Made by a program: the position numbers and the translations under genes | Shown: positions 13,401 to 20,721 of the stretch, piece after piece | Layout of the letters: each line of letters starts with the position of its first letter | Numbering within the stretch: the first letter of the stretch is position 1 | DNA from: a virus | Direction: 5' to 3' (one strand) | IMG/VR virus record: IMGVR_UViG_3300030329_003382 | Span: 1 to 23,512 of that record | DNA length: 23,512 nt | The notes under the pieces: generated by a model | Told to the model about the DNA's origin: nothing | The model's database searches: none | What the model saw: the letters and a program-made list of their open reading frames with translations, nothing else

Positions 13401-13765
13401 AGCGCTTCAATGGTGCCGGAGCTTGCTAACGGGTTGCCAATGTTGATCGGCTCCCATCCGCTCATAGCGCTGGGTTGTGTCCAGCCTCGCCAAAGCGTGC
13501 CGGCGTCGGCTTCGTTTTTCCATCGGAAAGAAGCGCCACCGCGATCGGGATGCCCACCGCGCTGAGTAGCTATCCGCAATTGCTTAGACGCGCTTTGGCT
13601 GCCGCTTGCTTCAAGGTTTAGATCTGTGTCGGCTTGTGGCTCTGGTACGCCTGGCAGCGGCCCGGCCTGGCTGTAGCTGCTGTGTGTGCTGCTTAGGTTG
13701 CCTTCGGTGATGTTGTCATCTGGCAACAGCAAACCGCGAAAGGTTGATTTGTTAAATTGCGCCAT
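10418..13765 (-). CDS. Large tail protein with Asp-box and lectin-like regions (1115 aa)
   Basis: Largest gene here. Residues about 125-480 look like a beta-propeller: LDDGRIAYVWHR, HPSIVKMPNGRLMVFSYY and an exact Asp-box YSDDDGANW at 212-220 (S-x-D-x-G-x-x-W), then LYLISRGGKA. Residues about 505-690 resemble a concanavalin/LamG jelly roll (FAGWTATTSG ... VVVRVTQADGSDEHVADIVI ... RWYFLQFVSDEW). The C-terminal third is beta-rich with tail-tip features (YRELGLYLEGCNW). Asp-box propellers are seen in sialidases and other glycan-active proteins; only one perfect box is visible and catalytic residues cannot be assigned, so enzyme activity is open. Likely a tail-tip or fibre protein that contacts the host surface. 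Confidence 0.7.
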   Translation of the reverse strand: MAQFNKSTFRGLLLPDDNITEGNLSSTHSSYSQAGPLPGVPEPQADTDLNLEASGSQSASKQLRIATQRGGHPDRGGASFRWKNEADAGTLWRGWTQPSAMSGWEPINIGNPLASSGTIEALDPDSATLDDGRIAYVWHRKSISGVTNTYATRFQTVSAAGVFSTAVDINTTTTAITEGLHPSIVKMPNGRLMVFSYYEDIAQEKVQIRVDYSDDDGANWVLASTAALDEAIDVSGSAGAGAAGYDLDERPAAKMRVRYSGGQMIMLICFRANNTSLACRDGVFQYASSDLGFNFQLVETTNGASFNITQAEPVATENGFNVFFLSLAGSNEVVLRRNLASAFVPLSTASNLNGPLFASGFDPGYWSSPTWSDGDLTSTVGEDGILYLISRGGKAATGNKRGDVVINMDRSGGNDLINYYEIMGQGTDFGSLLQGMIYWAQDTNDHPVALSVTAGQGRLALFHNWSASTSTRDNSLAVMWLGGYTTATLGDFDASGEIPRRVCWDYSYLPFDTPDNFAGWTATTSGTSSADVASGYLAVSTTSGRRLYYKSAPGTIAEGIIVYFGVEMVSQSVPVNDEVVVRVTQADGSDEHVADIVIRLATVKVEDNNGGAALGTLSIDTTDPGVEVLAYFKSGKITCYARSRTNAADKQWQQVCSNATVSDGGTGSSEVRFGHLAGSTASSRWYFLQFVSDEWAGGVPYAEGFTNPGDLSGAPLSSYRKTYVDDGVFVRGIDGPTKPGDSWDIDTRYEYPISNVIPGSQPSPAKGWRSTDETEQTIAWTFGGVNRYRELGLYLEGCNWRNANLQAWNGSSWSTIAAIDMASGQTSLAYSQGDTSMFVNPAGSTSPGRYFEMNELVGGVVRVTPSSGAAFSRSITANSAGQWTQEAGHVRTTLAIESTPVVLSTTGSLDIWSPRILIVIHNLAQSYKGFRLVIAASQNTPQGYYTIGQMVLGPMHLFSHDYSWGRALSTEPNTEVVTYRDGSRSSFKKASNRRAVSFGWGEGVDVTAIQGATPDPDYVMSTSTSGALPFGYRGDMPSTLNQINAHTAGPNLPIVYCPAIDAGSSGNDTKTIQGMAQIYGRIMSGVSTDSIVGEELSATAGEVLRISNVEIEEEL

Positions 13766-16005
13766 TAAAGAAGCCCTCCGATTCTACCGCGCCGCCCTGC
13801 TCGAGCGCTCCGATTTAGAGCCGATCTAAGCGGGCCACCTTTGGCGATGTTGTCAGCCACTACAGCGTCAAAGACTCTTTGCTTGTATGTCATCTGAACT
13901 ACCACCGCACCACCACCACCGCCGCCAGCATTCAAGCTATTGGCAGAAGCGGCACCACCAAGCGCCGCCACCGCTTCACGATTCAAAACAACCTCTCCAC
14001 CTTGGGCGGTGATCTGCTGATCTCCAATGCCGCCAACGATGCCGCCTTGGTGAAACGCTGGCTGTTGTGCCGCGATAGTTGCCACCTGCGTGCCCGTGGT
14101 TGCCGCTACGAGCGCGGCCATTGCAAGACCAGCGGGATTGGGCCCCATTCCTTTTGGCGGTGGAGCCAGTGCGCCAATCGCGGCGCTTGCGCCGGACATA
14201 ATAGCGCTTGCTATATCGACGCCCTTTTGGAGTTTGAAAGCGCTGGCTAATTCTGTTTTGCGCCGGGCTTCGTATTCTTTGCGGATCTGTTCTTGGGCTT
14301 CTAAATCGTCACCAGCTCGCGCCAATGCTGCCTTCTCTTCTTGCTCGATGCCTTGTAGCGTTTGTTCGATTCCTGCCGCAGTTAGGTCGCCAAGTTGATT
14401 GGCAAAATTGCCTACCAGTTGAATCCGGTCTTGGATGGCTTGCACTTCTGCCGCCATCATATCGTCGCTGTATTTTGCTTGCAGTGCCTTCTCAGCAATT
14501 AAGAATTGCTCGAAGGTGATCAACTCAGCCTCAAGCGCTGTAGTTAGTTTGTCGTGCCTTTCGTCATACTGATTCTTAATTACGTCAATGTTGGATTGAC
14601 CCATAAGAAGCAATTGATCAGCTTCTTTCTGCGTCATTTCCTGCATTTTTTCGGTGCTTTTTTCTGTCTTCGTTTCTGCCGCCTCAATAGCGTCTGTCCG
14701 CTTTTTCCAAGCAGCCGCTACTAACTCAGCGGTTTTTTCGCTGGATAGTCCAAGGTCAGCGTCAAGCCTAGTGATCTCTTCGATTTCTTTGGCATATTGC
14801 CGTTCAGCTACAGCAAGCGCCCCTTGGCTTTGAGCGAGTAGATCAGCAACGCGAATTCGCTTCTGCTGTACCTTTAGCGCCTTTGCATCAGCTTTGTCTT
14901 TTCTTGCCTTCCGGCGGGCTCTACGCTCCTCTTTCTCGTCTTCGTCTTCTTTGTCCGACTTATCAATCTGGAACAGTTGATTCAGCTTTTTGCGCAGCTT
15001 GATCTCTTCTTCCATATTCGCGCGGACTTTGCGCCATGCTTTTGCACCTTTGCTAAATGCGGCCTGTTCTTCTTTTAGTGCATCGGTAGCTTTTATTCTT
15101 GCCTTTCTTGCTTTTTCAAGATCCTTCCTAATGTGGTGTCGGCGTGCACCTTTCTGTTCATTTTCTAATTTCTCTTCTAATTTCTTTTCTTTCTTAAGTG
15201 CCGATTCTACTGCATCGATGTGCTCTTTAAAGAAGGCGTCGGTTTGATCGAGCCGGCTTTTATAGCTTTGCTTGACCTGCTCTTCGATCTTCATGAAGTC
15301 AGCTTCGAGCTGCTCCATTTCGCCCTGTTGGACGGCGATCTCAAGCTTTACGCCCTCAACGCTTAGCGCACTTGTCCGCGCAGCCTCGAGCGCATCGCCA
15401 AGCGCCTCCATGTCCACCTTAGCGCCGCGTGCCTTCTTGCCCATGCCAAAGATGGCAGCGCCAACACCCACCGCCGCAACACCCATCAGCCCCAGCGGAA
15501 GCGCCAGCTTTGACGCAGCACCGCCAAACAGTTTGGTCAGCCGAGCGCCGCCTTCGATACCGCCGGACATCTCACCAAGAAACCAAAGATTCTTCCCAGC
15601 GCTTTTGGAGAATAGATCTACACCGCTTGCCGCGCCCTTAATGGCAGAATCAAACTCGCCGGTTTTATCGCGTAACGTGTCGAGCCCAACAACATTAGCA
15701 CCATTTGCCTTCGCCACTTCTTTGGCGGCTTTCTGCTGCTCTTTGGCTAAGCGCTTGGTGTCGGCGGTTGTTTGCTTTTGAAAATCGCTGATGGCCTTTT
15801 TCGTTTCTTTGAACGATGCGCCTGTCTGCTTTGACAACTGCTTAGCGGCTGCGTCAACATCGCCGATCATGGCGCTAAAGTCTTTGCCTGATTCTTTGGC
15901 CTGCTTGGCGAATCCTTCTAAGGCTTTGTTGACCAAGCCAAGCCCGGCGTTTGCGTCTTCGGGATTCACCTCTAAAGTGATTGCAATTGTTCCGTCAGCG
16001 GCCAT
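13765..16005 (-). CDS. Tail tape measure protein (746 aa)
   Basis: Starts MAADGTIAITLEVNPEDANA. It has an amphipathic helical N-terminus (1-135), a hydrophobic stretch (LALPLGLMGVAAVGVGAAIF, residues 167-186), then a long charged coiled coil (about 200-480, with EERRARRKARKDKADAKALK). The C-terminus is the usual tape-measure end: AAQQPAFHQGGIVGGIGDQQ, followed by GGEVVLNREAVAALGG. Such proteins fix tail length at roughly 1.5 angstrom per residue, which would predict a tail near 110 nm. It follows the tail chaperone pair and overlaps it by 11 bases. GC-rich Gly run (GGGGGG) near 700 is a linker. Confidence 0.92.
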   Translation of the reverse strand: MAADGTIAITLEVNPEDANAGLGLVNKALEGFAKQAKESGKDFSAMIGDVDAAAKQLSKQTGASFKETKKAISDFQKQTTADTKRLAKEQQKAAKEVAKANGANVVGLDTLRDKTGEFDSAIKGAASGVDLFSKSAGKNLWFLGEMSGGIEGGARLTKLFGGAASKLALPLGLMGVAAVGVGAAIFGMGKKARGAKVDMEALGDALEAARTSALSVEGVKLEIAVQQGEMEQLEADFMKIEEQVKQSYKSRLDQTDAFFKEHIDAVESALKKEKKLEEKLENEQKGARRHHIRKDLEKARKARIKATDALKEEQAAFSKGAKAWRKVRANMEEEIKLRKKLNQLFQIDKSDKEDEDEKEERRARRKARKDKADAKALKVQQKRIRVADLLAQSQGALAVAERQYAKEIEEITRLDADLGLSSEKTAELVAAAWKKRTDAIEAAETKTEKSTEKMQEMTQKEADQLLLMGQSNIDVIKNQYDERHDKLTTALEAELITFEQFLIAEKALQAKYSDDMMAAEVQAIQDRIQLVGNFANQLGDLTAAGIEQTLQGIEQEEKAALARAGDDLEAQEQIRKEYEARRKTELASAFKLQKGVDIASAIMSGASAAIGALAPPPKGMGPNPAGLAMAALVAATTGTQVATIAAQQPAFHQGGIVGGIGDQQITAQGGEVVLNREAVAALGGAASANSLNAGGGGGGAVVVQMTYKQRVFDAVVADNIAKGGPLRSALNRSARAGRRGRIGGLL

Positions 16006-16219
16006 GTTTCACCCTGTCCCGATTCGCGTACTCTTGGATCTTCTGTTTGATTAGCGCTTTTTTGTCACCCTTCGATTTTTTCCGGCGTTGATCCGGCGGC
16101 ATCATGTCGATTCGATACGCTGCCATCACCTTGATTTGCTCGGCTCTTGGCAACGTATAAAACCAATTAGGCTCCCGATTCCAAGCCTGGGCTATCTTCA
16201 GCGCTAGATAATCCAGCAT
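15995..16219 (-). CDS. Tail assembly chaperone, second frame (frameshift extension)
   Basis: The 74-codon region begins MLDYLALKIAQAWNREPNWF and ends KIQEYANRDRVKHGR. The W-F-x-x-L-P-x-x-E-Q-x-x-x-x-x-x-Y-R pattern (NWFYTLPRAEQIKVMAAYR) is typical of the downstream half of siphophage tail-chaperone pairs. It lies in the +1 frame relative to the first chaperone gene and overlaps its last 18 codons. Its own ATG (16217-16219) directly abuts GGGG, too close for that to serve as a good ribosome-binding site. The product is therefore more likely made as a C-terminal extension by +1 frameshifting at 16220-16223. The longer frame upstream to 16561 is a shadow of the first gene. Confidence 0.7.
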   Translation of the reverse strand: MLDYLALKIAQAWNREPNWFYTLPRAEQIKVMAAYRIDMMPPDQRRKKSKGDKKALIKQKIQEYANRDRVKHGR

Positions 16220-16592
16220 CCCCTTCGATAGGAAAGCTGTCGGCCTGATCAGCCACCTCCTTCTCTTTTGGAATGAGGTCGTAAAGCTCAAAGAAGAGCG
16301 GCCCGGTCTGCGTGTAAAAGCTGGCCAACTCAACCTTTTGACGCATAAGCCAATCGAGCATCTCACCGCCGTAAGCAATGATCTCCCCGTCGTTGACATC
16401 GTAAACCGGCGCAGCGGTGGCGTTCTTATCACTCCAACAAACGCCAAGAGCGGCGGCGCTAAGCCTTGCAAGCTTAGACCGCTTTTCTTGGTTGGCGCTA
16501 TATTCGGAGATGATGTCATTGATTGCCACGTAGCTTTTGGGCGGTTGCAGATGCACCTCACCCAATCCCTTGATCGTAATTGTGTCTCGCAT
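16167..16592 (-). CDS. Tail assembly chaperone, first frame (141 aa)
   Basis: Starts MRDTITIKGLGEVHLQPPKS after GAGGG. Helical, mildly acidic protein lying between the tail tube and tape measure, the diagnostic place for the gpG-like chaperone that coats the tape measure during assembly. Contains SKLARLSAAALGVCW and EMLDWLMRQKVELASFYTQT helices. It ends in a low-complexity stretch (AGLSSAEDSPGLESGA) that is replaced by a folded helical extension if the ribosome slips to the second frame. Confidence 0.75.
   Translation of the reverse strand: MRDTITIKGLGEVHLQPPKSYVAINDIISEYSANQEKRSKLARLSAAALGVCWSDKNATAAPVYDVNDGEIIAYGGEMLDWLMRQKVELASFYTQTGPLFFELYDLIPKEKEVADQADSFPIEGDAGLSSAEDSPGLESGA
16218..16223 (-). 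other. Candidate +1 ribosomal frameshift site GGGG
   Basis: Frame 0 reads ATC GAA GGG GAT; a +1 slip lets the GGG-decoding tRNA re-pair on GGG one base on (16222-16220) and continues as ATG CTG GAT into the second chaperone frame. Programmed shifts (-1, -2 or +1) are characteristic of siphophage chaperone pairs. Confidence 0.45.
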
Positions 16593-16612
16593 TGTGTCCC
16601 TCTCTATTTAGA

Positions 16613-17116
16613 TCAGCTTTGGCCGGTGCGCGTGATTCCGCCGTATACCTCGCCCTGAAAGTTGAGCACGTCGGGATCGCCCTCGCTAAAGTCAGCGGTC
16701 AGCAGCACATATTCAAACTGCACAGCCGCATCCGCTGAATCGCCGTGATCGGTGCCTTCACATGTCATCTTCACAGTGCACAAGAATTGCTCATATCCAG
16801 CGCCGCCCGTGGTGGTGAGCGCCGAGCCGGCTTGAGTGCCGTTGATAAAATCAAGCACAACGCCCGAAGCGCCTGCATTGGTAAACTCGCGAAAATGAAC
16901 ACTGAAACTCAAAGAGCCAACTTGATCGTCGCCTTTTCTAAGGCCAACGATTGTCCCACGGTCGCGAATGACGATCCGGTCTTCTTCGGCTCCAAGCAGA
17001 TCGGCGGTAAAGTTGCCGTCTTCATAATCTACCGTGAGCGTGACAGGCGAGCCGCCGCCGCTGGTTAATGTAATTGTGCCGTCGCGGCGTACCTTTACGA
17101 CGTTAGAAATTGCCAT
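16613..17116 (-). CDS. Major tail tube protein (167 aa)
   Basis: Nearly all beta: MAISNVVKVRRDGTITLTSG, VTLTVDYEDGNFTADL, EEDRIVIRDRGTIVGLRKGD, QVGSLSFSVHFREF and QFEYVLLTADFSEGDPDVLN. This alternation, with a central helix-poor loop (LDFINGTQ), fits the tube-protein fold shared with gpV/Hcp. Good ribosome-binding site (CGGAG). Position directly before the chaperone pair and after the tail-completion genes supports the call. It would polymerise as rings around the tape measure. Confidence 0.8.
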   Translation of the reverse strand: MAISNVVKVRRDGTITLTSGGGSPVTLTVDYEDGNFTADLLGAEEDRIVIRDRGTIVGLRKGDDQVGSLSFSVHFREFTNAGASGVVLDFINGTQAGSALTTTGGAGYEQFLCTVKMTCEGTDHGDSADAAVQFEYVLLTADFSEGDPDVLNFQGEVYGGITRTGQS

Positions 17117-17148
17117 GATTATCTCCGGTGGTGGTGGTGTTTATTCTA

Positions 17149-17697
17149 TCAGAGGTCGAACTCGAAAAACTCGCCGCCCTTATCAAGCCGCATGTCTCGC
17201 GTTTCTCTATTGTCAGAAAGCGCATTCAATATATTAATCAATAACTCGGTCTGAAAATCGGGCACAAGGTCCGTCTTTATCATGTCGATTACATCCAAAT
17301 AAAGTGGGCGGCTTGCGCCTGACTTCTGCACAAACGCCGCGTAATACTGGCCGACGTTGTTGTTGGAGTATGGCTTTGACGTGCCGCTTGGTCTGCCCCA
17401 ATACTTGGGCTCATAGGTGCCGGTGCGTGCTTGAACTTCGGCTTTGTTTTCTAACACAAAGCCAAGCGCAAACCGCCCGCCGTCACCCTTGGAAAGCTTA
17501 CGGGTGCGCCAGGATTCGCCCGAGGTGCCGCGCTGCTCTGGTGGGTAATACTCGCCATATTTAAAGCCCTTCCAAATATCGCCGGTCACTTTGTCCAGCA
17601 CTTGCCGCTCGAAAATGTGCAAGGTTTCGATCGTCGCTGTGTCGATCGCGTTGGTCACTTCTGGCAAATCTACGCTCATGCTTACGGATGCAGGCAT
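17149..17697 (-). CDS. Neck/tail-completion protein (182 aa)
   Basis: Starts MPASVSMSVDLPEVTNAIDT by a TAATG overlap with the upstream gene. Helical N-terminus, then WKGFKYGEYYPPEQRGTSGE and KLSKGDGGRFALGFVLENKA, a basic loop region as in HK97-gp10 or minor-tail relatives, then a helical C-terminus (DVIDMIKTDLVPDFQTELLI). No family is recognised with certainty; order argues for a protein joining the connector to the tail tube. Confidence 0.6.
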   Translation of the reverse strand: MPASVSMSVDLPEVTNAIDTATIETLHIFERQVLDKVTGDIWKGFKYGEYYPPEQRGTSGESWRTRKLSKGDGGRFALGFVLENKAEVQARTGTYEPKYWGRPSGTSKPYSNNNVGQYYAAFVQKSGASRPLYLDVIDMIKTDLVPDFQTELLINILNALSDNRETRDMRLDKGGEFFEFDL

Positions 17698-18284
17698 TAG
17701 AAAAACCTCGATAGGGCTTGGCCTAAGCGTTGCGTCTGCGTGGCTTTGCGCTGCGCTTCTTCAAGTATGGCCGCCGGGTTTGGCATTTTGCCTTGCCCTG
17801 CGAGCTGCTCGGCGCGGCGCTGGCTGTTGCCCTGAGCTTTGAGCGCCTCGATTTCTTTTTGCGTTTTATCTATCTGATCGCGTAGCCGCCTAATCAAGCG
17901 CGGCTTTCCCGCCTTCCATACCTGCGGCATTAGTTCGTGAAACCACGGCTCACCACCTGACGCCACCGCCTTGGATCCCTTGCGGACAATCCAGCCGGAA
18001 TAGTACACGGGGTTTTCAAACACGATTTCCACCGCGCCCATTCTCCCACTCACATAAAACGCCCAGCCTGCGCGGCTTGTGCCGGTGGCAACCGGCCAGT
18101 TCATCATTATCACCCTTAGCTGGGCGCTGGCCTCTTGGTTGAGTATCTGCACCTCTGTTGGCACCAGCGCACGCGGGCCGCCGTTCTTTCGCTTGATGTA
18201 GGCGTTTATCTCTGGCAGTTTGGCGCGGGCTCGTATCTTGCCCCGTCCGCTAAGCTCATCCCGCAATGACTTAGACAGTGCCAT
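17697..18284 (-). CDS. HK97 gp10-like neck/tail protein (195 aa)
   Basis: The core PVATGTSRAGWAFYVSGRMG followed by ENPVYYSGWIVRKGSKAVAS matches the P-x-x-T-G-x-S-R-x-x-W ... N-x-x-x-Y-x-x-x-I/V-x-x-G pattern of HK97 gp10-type proteins (tail-to-head completion). The C-terminus has a charged helix (RLRDQIDKTQKEIEALKAQG). TGATG coupling with the upstream gene. Confidence 0.7.
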   Translation of the reverse strand: MALSKSLRDELSGRGKIRARAKLPEINAYIKRKNGGPRALVPTEVQILNQEASAQLRVIMMNWPVATGTSRAGWAFYVSGRMGAVEIVFENPVYYSGWIVRKGSKAVASGGEPWFHELMPQVWKAGKPRLIRRLRDQIDKTQKEIEALKAQGNSQRRAEQLAGQGKMPNPAAILEEAQRKATQTQRLGQALSRFF

Positions 18285-18721
18285 CAGATCACCAGCGTTA
18301 ATTCGTAGGTCACACGAAGCGTGAAGGTGGTAACCATAAACGCGCCGCCGCCCTGGTAAACGTGCGTAGCTGGTTGAAAGATGATCGCGCCTTGCGTGGT
18401 TAGCGTGGTGCCAAAAGCGCTTATGTGTTTCATCGCAAGATGGAGATCTTGTAGTGCTTGGCTCGGCGCTTCTTGCCCGTCTCCAGGCTTGACCGAATGG
18501 CCCAACTCAATCTTGAAGGTCTGGTCAACCCGTAGGCCGTCCACCGCTGGCCGCCCTCGCCCTGGTGATGAAGACGGCGCGAGCCCTTGGGGCAAGACGG
18601 AAAAAGAACGGTTTACCCGCTGCGAGCTGGCCTTGGTTACGCCAAGGGGTGATCTTGCTTGCACCAGCCCGGCGGCTGTCAGGCGAGCGATCACCGCCGT
18701 TAGTGCTGCGTTGGGCGTCAT
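18284..18721 (-). CDS. Tail terminator-like protein (145 aa)
   Basis: An N-terminal helix (MTPNAALTAVIARLTAAGLV), a disordered Ser/Pro/Gly-rich loop (PQGLAPSSSPGRGRP), a strand (LRVDQTFKIELGHSVKPGD), a helix (SQALQDLHLAMKHI) and C-terminal strands (FMVTTFTLRVTYELTLVI). This helix-strand-helix-strand order is that of gpU-like tail terminators and related neck proteins. Supported by its position between the adaptor and gp10-like gene rather than by sequence identity. Confidence 0.6.
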   Translation of the reverse strand: MTPNAALTAVIARLTAAGLVQARSPLGVTKASSQRVNRSFSVLPQGLAPSSSPGRGRPAVDGLRVDQTFKIELGHSVKPGDGQEAPSQALQDLHLAMKHISAFGTTLTTQGAIIFQPATHVYQGGGAFMVTTFTLRVTYELTLVI

Positions 18722-18725
18722 CTGC

Positions 18726-19463
18726 CTACCACCTGCGGCGCGTGCCGCTCAGCATGATCACGCTTGAGCCGGTCTGCAACTCATCGCTGACGGTGTTGTC
18801 TTCGTCGTTGTCGATCGTGGATCGTAGCTGCTCCATATTGCGCTCGTAGGCTTGAGCGTATCGCTCAGCGAATGCAAAGTAGCGGTCATTCGATCCAAGC
18901 AGCGTGGCATAGTCAAAGAACAGCAATTCAAACGACCGATCGAAAAGCACTTGGCGCAAAGCGCTGGGTGTACGCCACCGCCAAAAGGGCACGCCGTCAA
19001 GATAGAGCCTATCGGTAATGTCTGCCCACGCCTGATCGATATACTGTTGCAGGCTGGTGATTGACGCGCCCAACAGGTTGGCCGCCTCGCTATGCCGAGC
19101 AACGAGATCCGTCTGCCCGATAGTCGGATACAGCCGGGCCAAGCAGAGCACCGCGTCATTGTAGAACGTATAGGTCGCGCCGGAGATCACCAGATCAACC
19201 TTGATCAACCAATTCTTGCCAAGCTCTTCTGCGCTGGTTGTAGCTGCTGCAATTGTGGCAGATGTGAAGACACCAGCCGCAACAGTGCCCGCCACCGCAT
19301 CCACAATAGGCTCGGTCGAGCCGGGCTTGTAAACGGTTAGCGTGCCACTGGTCAGGCTGACCGCCGCCCCGCTGCGCTCAATGGCAACGGAGACGGTCTG
19401 GTCTTTCCCACGCTCGATAAACGTAGGACCTGCCCATCTTGCTGAGTAGATGGTGTCGGACAT
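18726..19463 (-). CDS. Head-tail adaptor with an N-terminal beta-sandwich domain (245 aa)
   Basis: Residues about 110-245 are all-helical, with LARLYPTIGQTDLVARHSEA, SLQQYIDQAWADITDRLYLD, RQVLFDRSFELLFFDYATLL and FAERYAQAYERNMEQLRSTI, the pattern of gp6/gp15-type connector proteins that dock under the portal. Residues 1-110 are beta-rich with Val/Thr (KDQTVSVAIERSGAAVSLTS, GTLTVYKPGSTEPI), resembling an Ig-like or BppU-N-type domain, so this appears to be a two-domain fusion. Classical adaptors consist of the helical part alone. Confidence 0.7.
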   Translation of the reverse strand: MSDTIYSARWAGPTFIERGKDQTVSVAIERSGAAVSLTSGTLTVYKPGSTEPIVDAVAGTVAAGVFTSATIAAATTSAEELGKNWLIKVDLVISGATYTFYNDAVLCLARLYPTIGQTDLVARHSEAANLLGASITSLQQYIDQAWADITDRLYLDGVPFWRWRTPSALRQVLFDRSFELLFFDYATLLGSNDRYFAFAERYAQAYERNMEQLRSTIDNDEDNTVSDELQTGSSVIMLSGTRRRW

Positions 19464-19467
19464 CTGA

Positions 19468-19833
19468 TTAGCCCATTGCGATTGTGATCAAGCCCATTAG
19501 ATCCCAGCCATCATTCGCGTCGTCTGCGGCATCTGCGGGACAGAAAAACAATCCACTTTCGTTTTGATTGATGGTAGCGAGCGCAGTTGATCCATCGGCC
19601 TGTTTGACAGAAAGATTATCTGCGTCGCCTGAATGATTAAAGATCCAGAACCAAGCGCCCTTGCGGGGTGCGGGCAAAATAACGTCACGACCATCGCCGC
19701 CGCAATCAAGGCCGATAATCTGCGCGTCTGAGTGCGTCAGCGTTTTGTTTCCTGCGAGCGTTTGTTTTTCGTACCCGCCTGGGTTCCAGGTTTGGCGTAG
19801 AATTTTGAAAGGGTTTTTCCCGTCGAATGACAT
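19468..19833 (-). CDS. Beta-rich decoration or head-fibre-like protein (121 aa)
   Basis: Begins MSFDGKNPFKILRQTWNPGG, then TLAGNKTLTHSDAQIIGLDC, DVILPAPRKGAWFWIFNHSG, NLSVKQADGSTALATI and SGLFFCPADA. The repeated short-strand pattern (L-T...D...L-P...G-x-x-F-x-I-x-N) recurs in phage capsid fibres and decoration proteins. Good ribosome-binding site (AGAGG). Between the capsid gene and the adaptor. Confidence 0.6.
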   Translation of the reverse strand: MSFDGKNPFKILRQTWNPGGYEKQTLAGNKTLTHSDAQIIGLDCGGDGRDVILPAPRKGAWFWIFNHSGDADNLSVKQADGSTALATINQNESGLFFCPADAADDANDGWDLMGLITIAMG

Positions 19834-19857
19834 TTCAACCTCTTGGTTTTGTTGGTG

Positions 19858-20004
19858 TTATCGTTTCGCGCTGTTGCGCCTATCGTCTCTGATAGCTGAT
19901 TGGATCGCCTTCTTCTTGGCGTAATCTGGATTCGCGCCGCCCTTGACCATTTGGCGAACAGTCTTTGCGATCTTCTCGCGCTGCCCTGGGCGCTCGCCGC
20001 TCAT
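19858..20004 (-). CDS. Small basic protein (48 aa)
   Basis: Starts MSGERPGQREKIAKTVRQMV (ATG at 20002-20004), overlapping the upstream stop as ATGA, with GGTGG ahead. Highly charged, helical, ending DDRRNSAKR. Not recognised. The longer frame from 20115 is a shadow of the upstream gene. Confidence 0.6.
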   Translation of the reverse strand: MSGERPGQREKIAKTVRQMVKGGANPDYAKKKAIQSAIRDDRRNSAKR

Positions 20005-20696
20005 GTTGCCACCGTTGCTGTACGCTTGGTGGGGGCGCTTGGTGCTGTGTTCTTTGCTAAGCCGTCCGAATAGGCACGCCAGGCTTTCTCCATCGCCTCG
20101 AGCTTTGCTTCGCATTCTGCTAAGCGCTTGCCAAGGTGCGGGTTGCGGTCTACGCGGCCGATCAAGCTGTCGCGCTTATTGCGCTCACGCTCTACCATAC
20201 CAACAAAGACAGCCCGCAATAGCGGCGAGATCATCCCGCTGTCACGAATATAAGCCTGGAAAGTTTTCCAGCTTTCGCGCTGCTCGCTTGTATTCCAGAT
20301 GATCTCATCTGACGGCAGCACCACCGCGCTTTGGTTAAACTCAACGTAGTACTTGCCATTCTCTTGGCCACGTATTGGGTAGAAGCACACATAGTCTTGA
20401 TATTCGCCCAGGCGCTCATCTTTCGGATCAAGCACCGTGCCGCCGTTCTCTTGGACTTTGGCAAGCGTTAGCGCCATTGATCCGTTTTGCTTTACGCCGT
20501 TCAAGCCAGCGCGGGCCTTCATCTTCTTAATTGTAGGCAGAAAACCGAGTTCAAGGTCGAACGTCCACGCCTTGGGATAGTGCACATATACAAACTTGTA
20601 TGTGGGTTTATCGCGTGGTCCGATCGGCAAGCCCTCATCTTGCCGGATGACGTTCTTCTCTTTGGTTGGCTTTCTAAGGTGGAGCGTTTCTTTCAT
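20001..20696 (-). CDS. Hypothetical protein between capsid and connector genes (231 aa)
   Basis: Not recognised. Mixed alpha/beta N-terminal half (YKFVYVHYPKAWTFDLELGF; YQDYVCFYPIRGQENGKYYV; VVLPSDEIIWN), then a helical, highly charged C-terminal half (MVERERNKRDSLIGRVDRNP; AECEAKLEAMEKAWRAYSDG). The position between capsid and adaptor suggests a head accessory or virion protein. Its ribosome-binding site is weak (AGAGA), so it may depend on the structured region upstream. Confidence 0.6.
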   Translation of the reverse strand: MKETLHLRKPTKEKNVIRQDEGLPIGPRDKPTYKFVYVHYPKAWTFDLELGFLPTIKKMKARAGLNGVKQNGSMALTLAKVQENGGTVLDPKDERLGEYQDYVCFYPIRGQENGKYYVEFNQSAVVLPSDEIIWNTSEQRESWKTFQAYIRDSGMISPLLRAVFVGMVERERNKRDSLIGRVDRNPHLGKRLAECEAKLEAMEKAWRAYSDGLAKNTAPSAPTKRTATVAT

Positions 20697-20721
20697 GGTG
20701 TCTCTTTGGGGTGCGGCATAG

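Noticed and set aside
16220-16561. Upstream part of the second chaperone frame as coding from 16561
   Set aside because: The sequence there is basic, low-quality translation of the first chaperone gene in the wrong frame; useful coding begins at about 16220.
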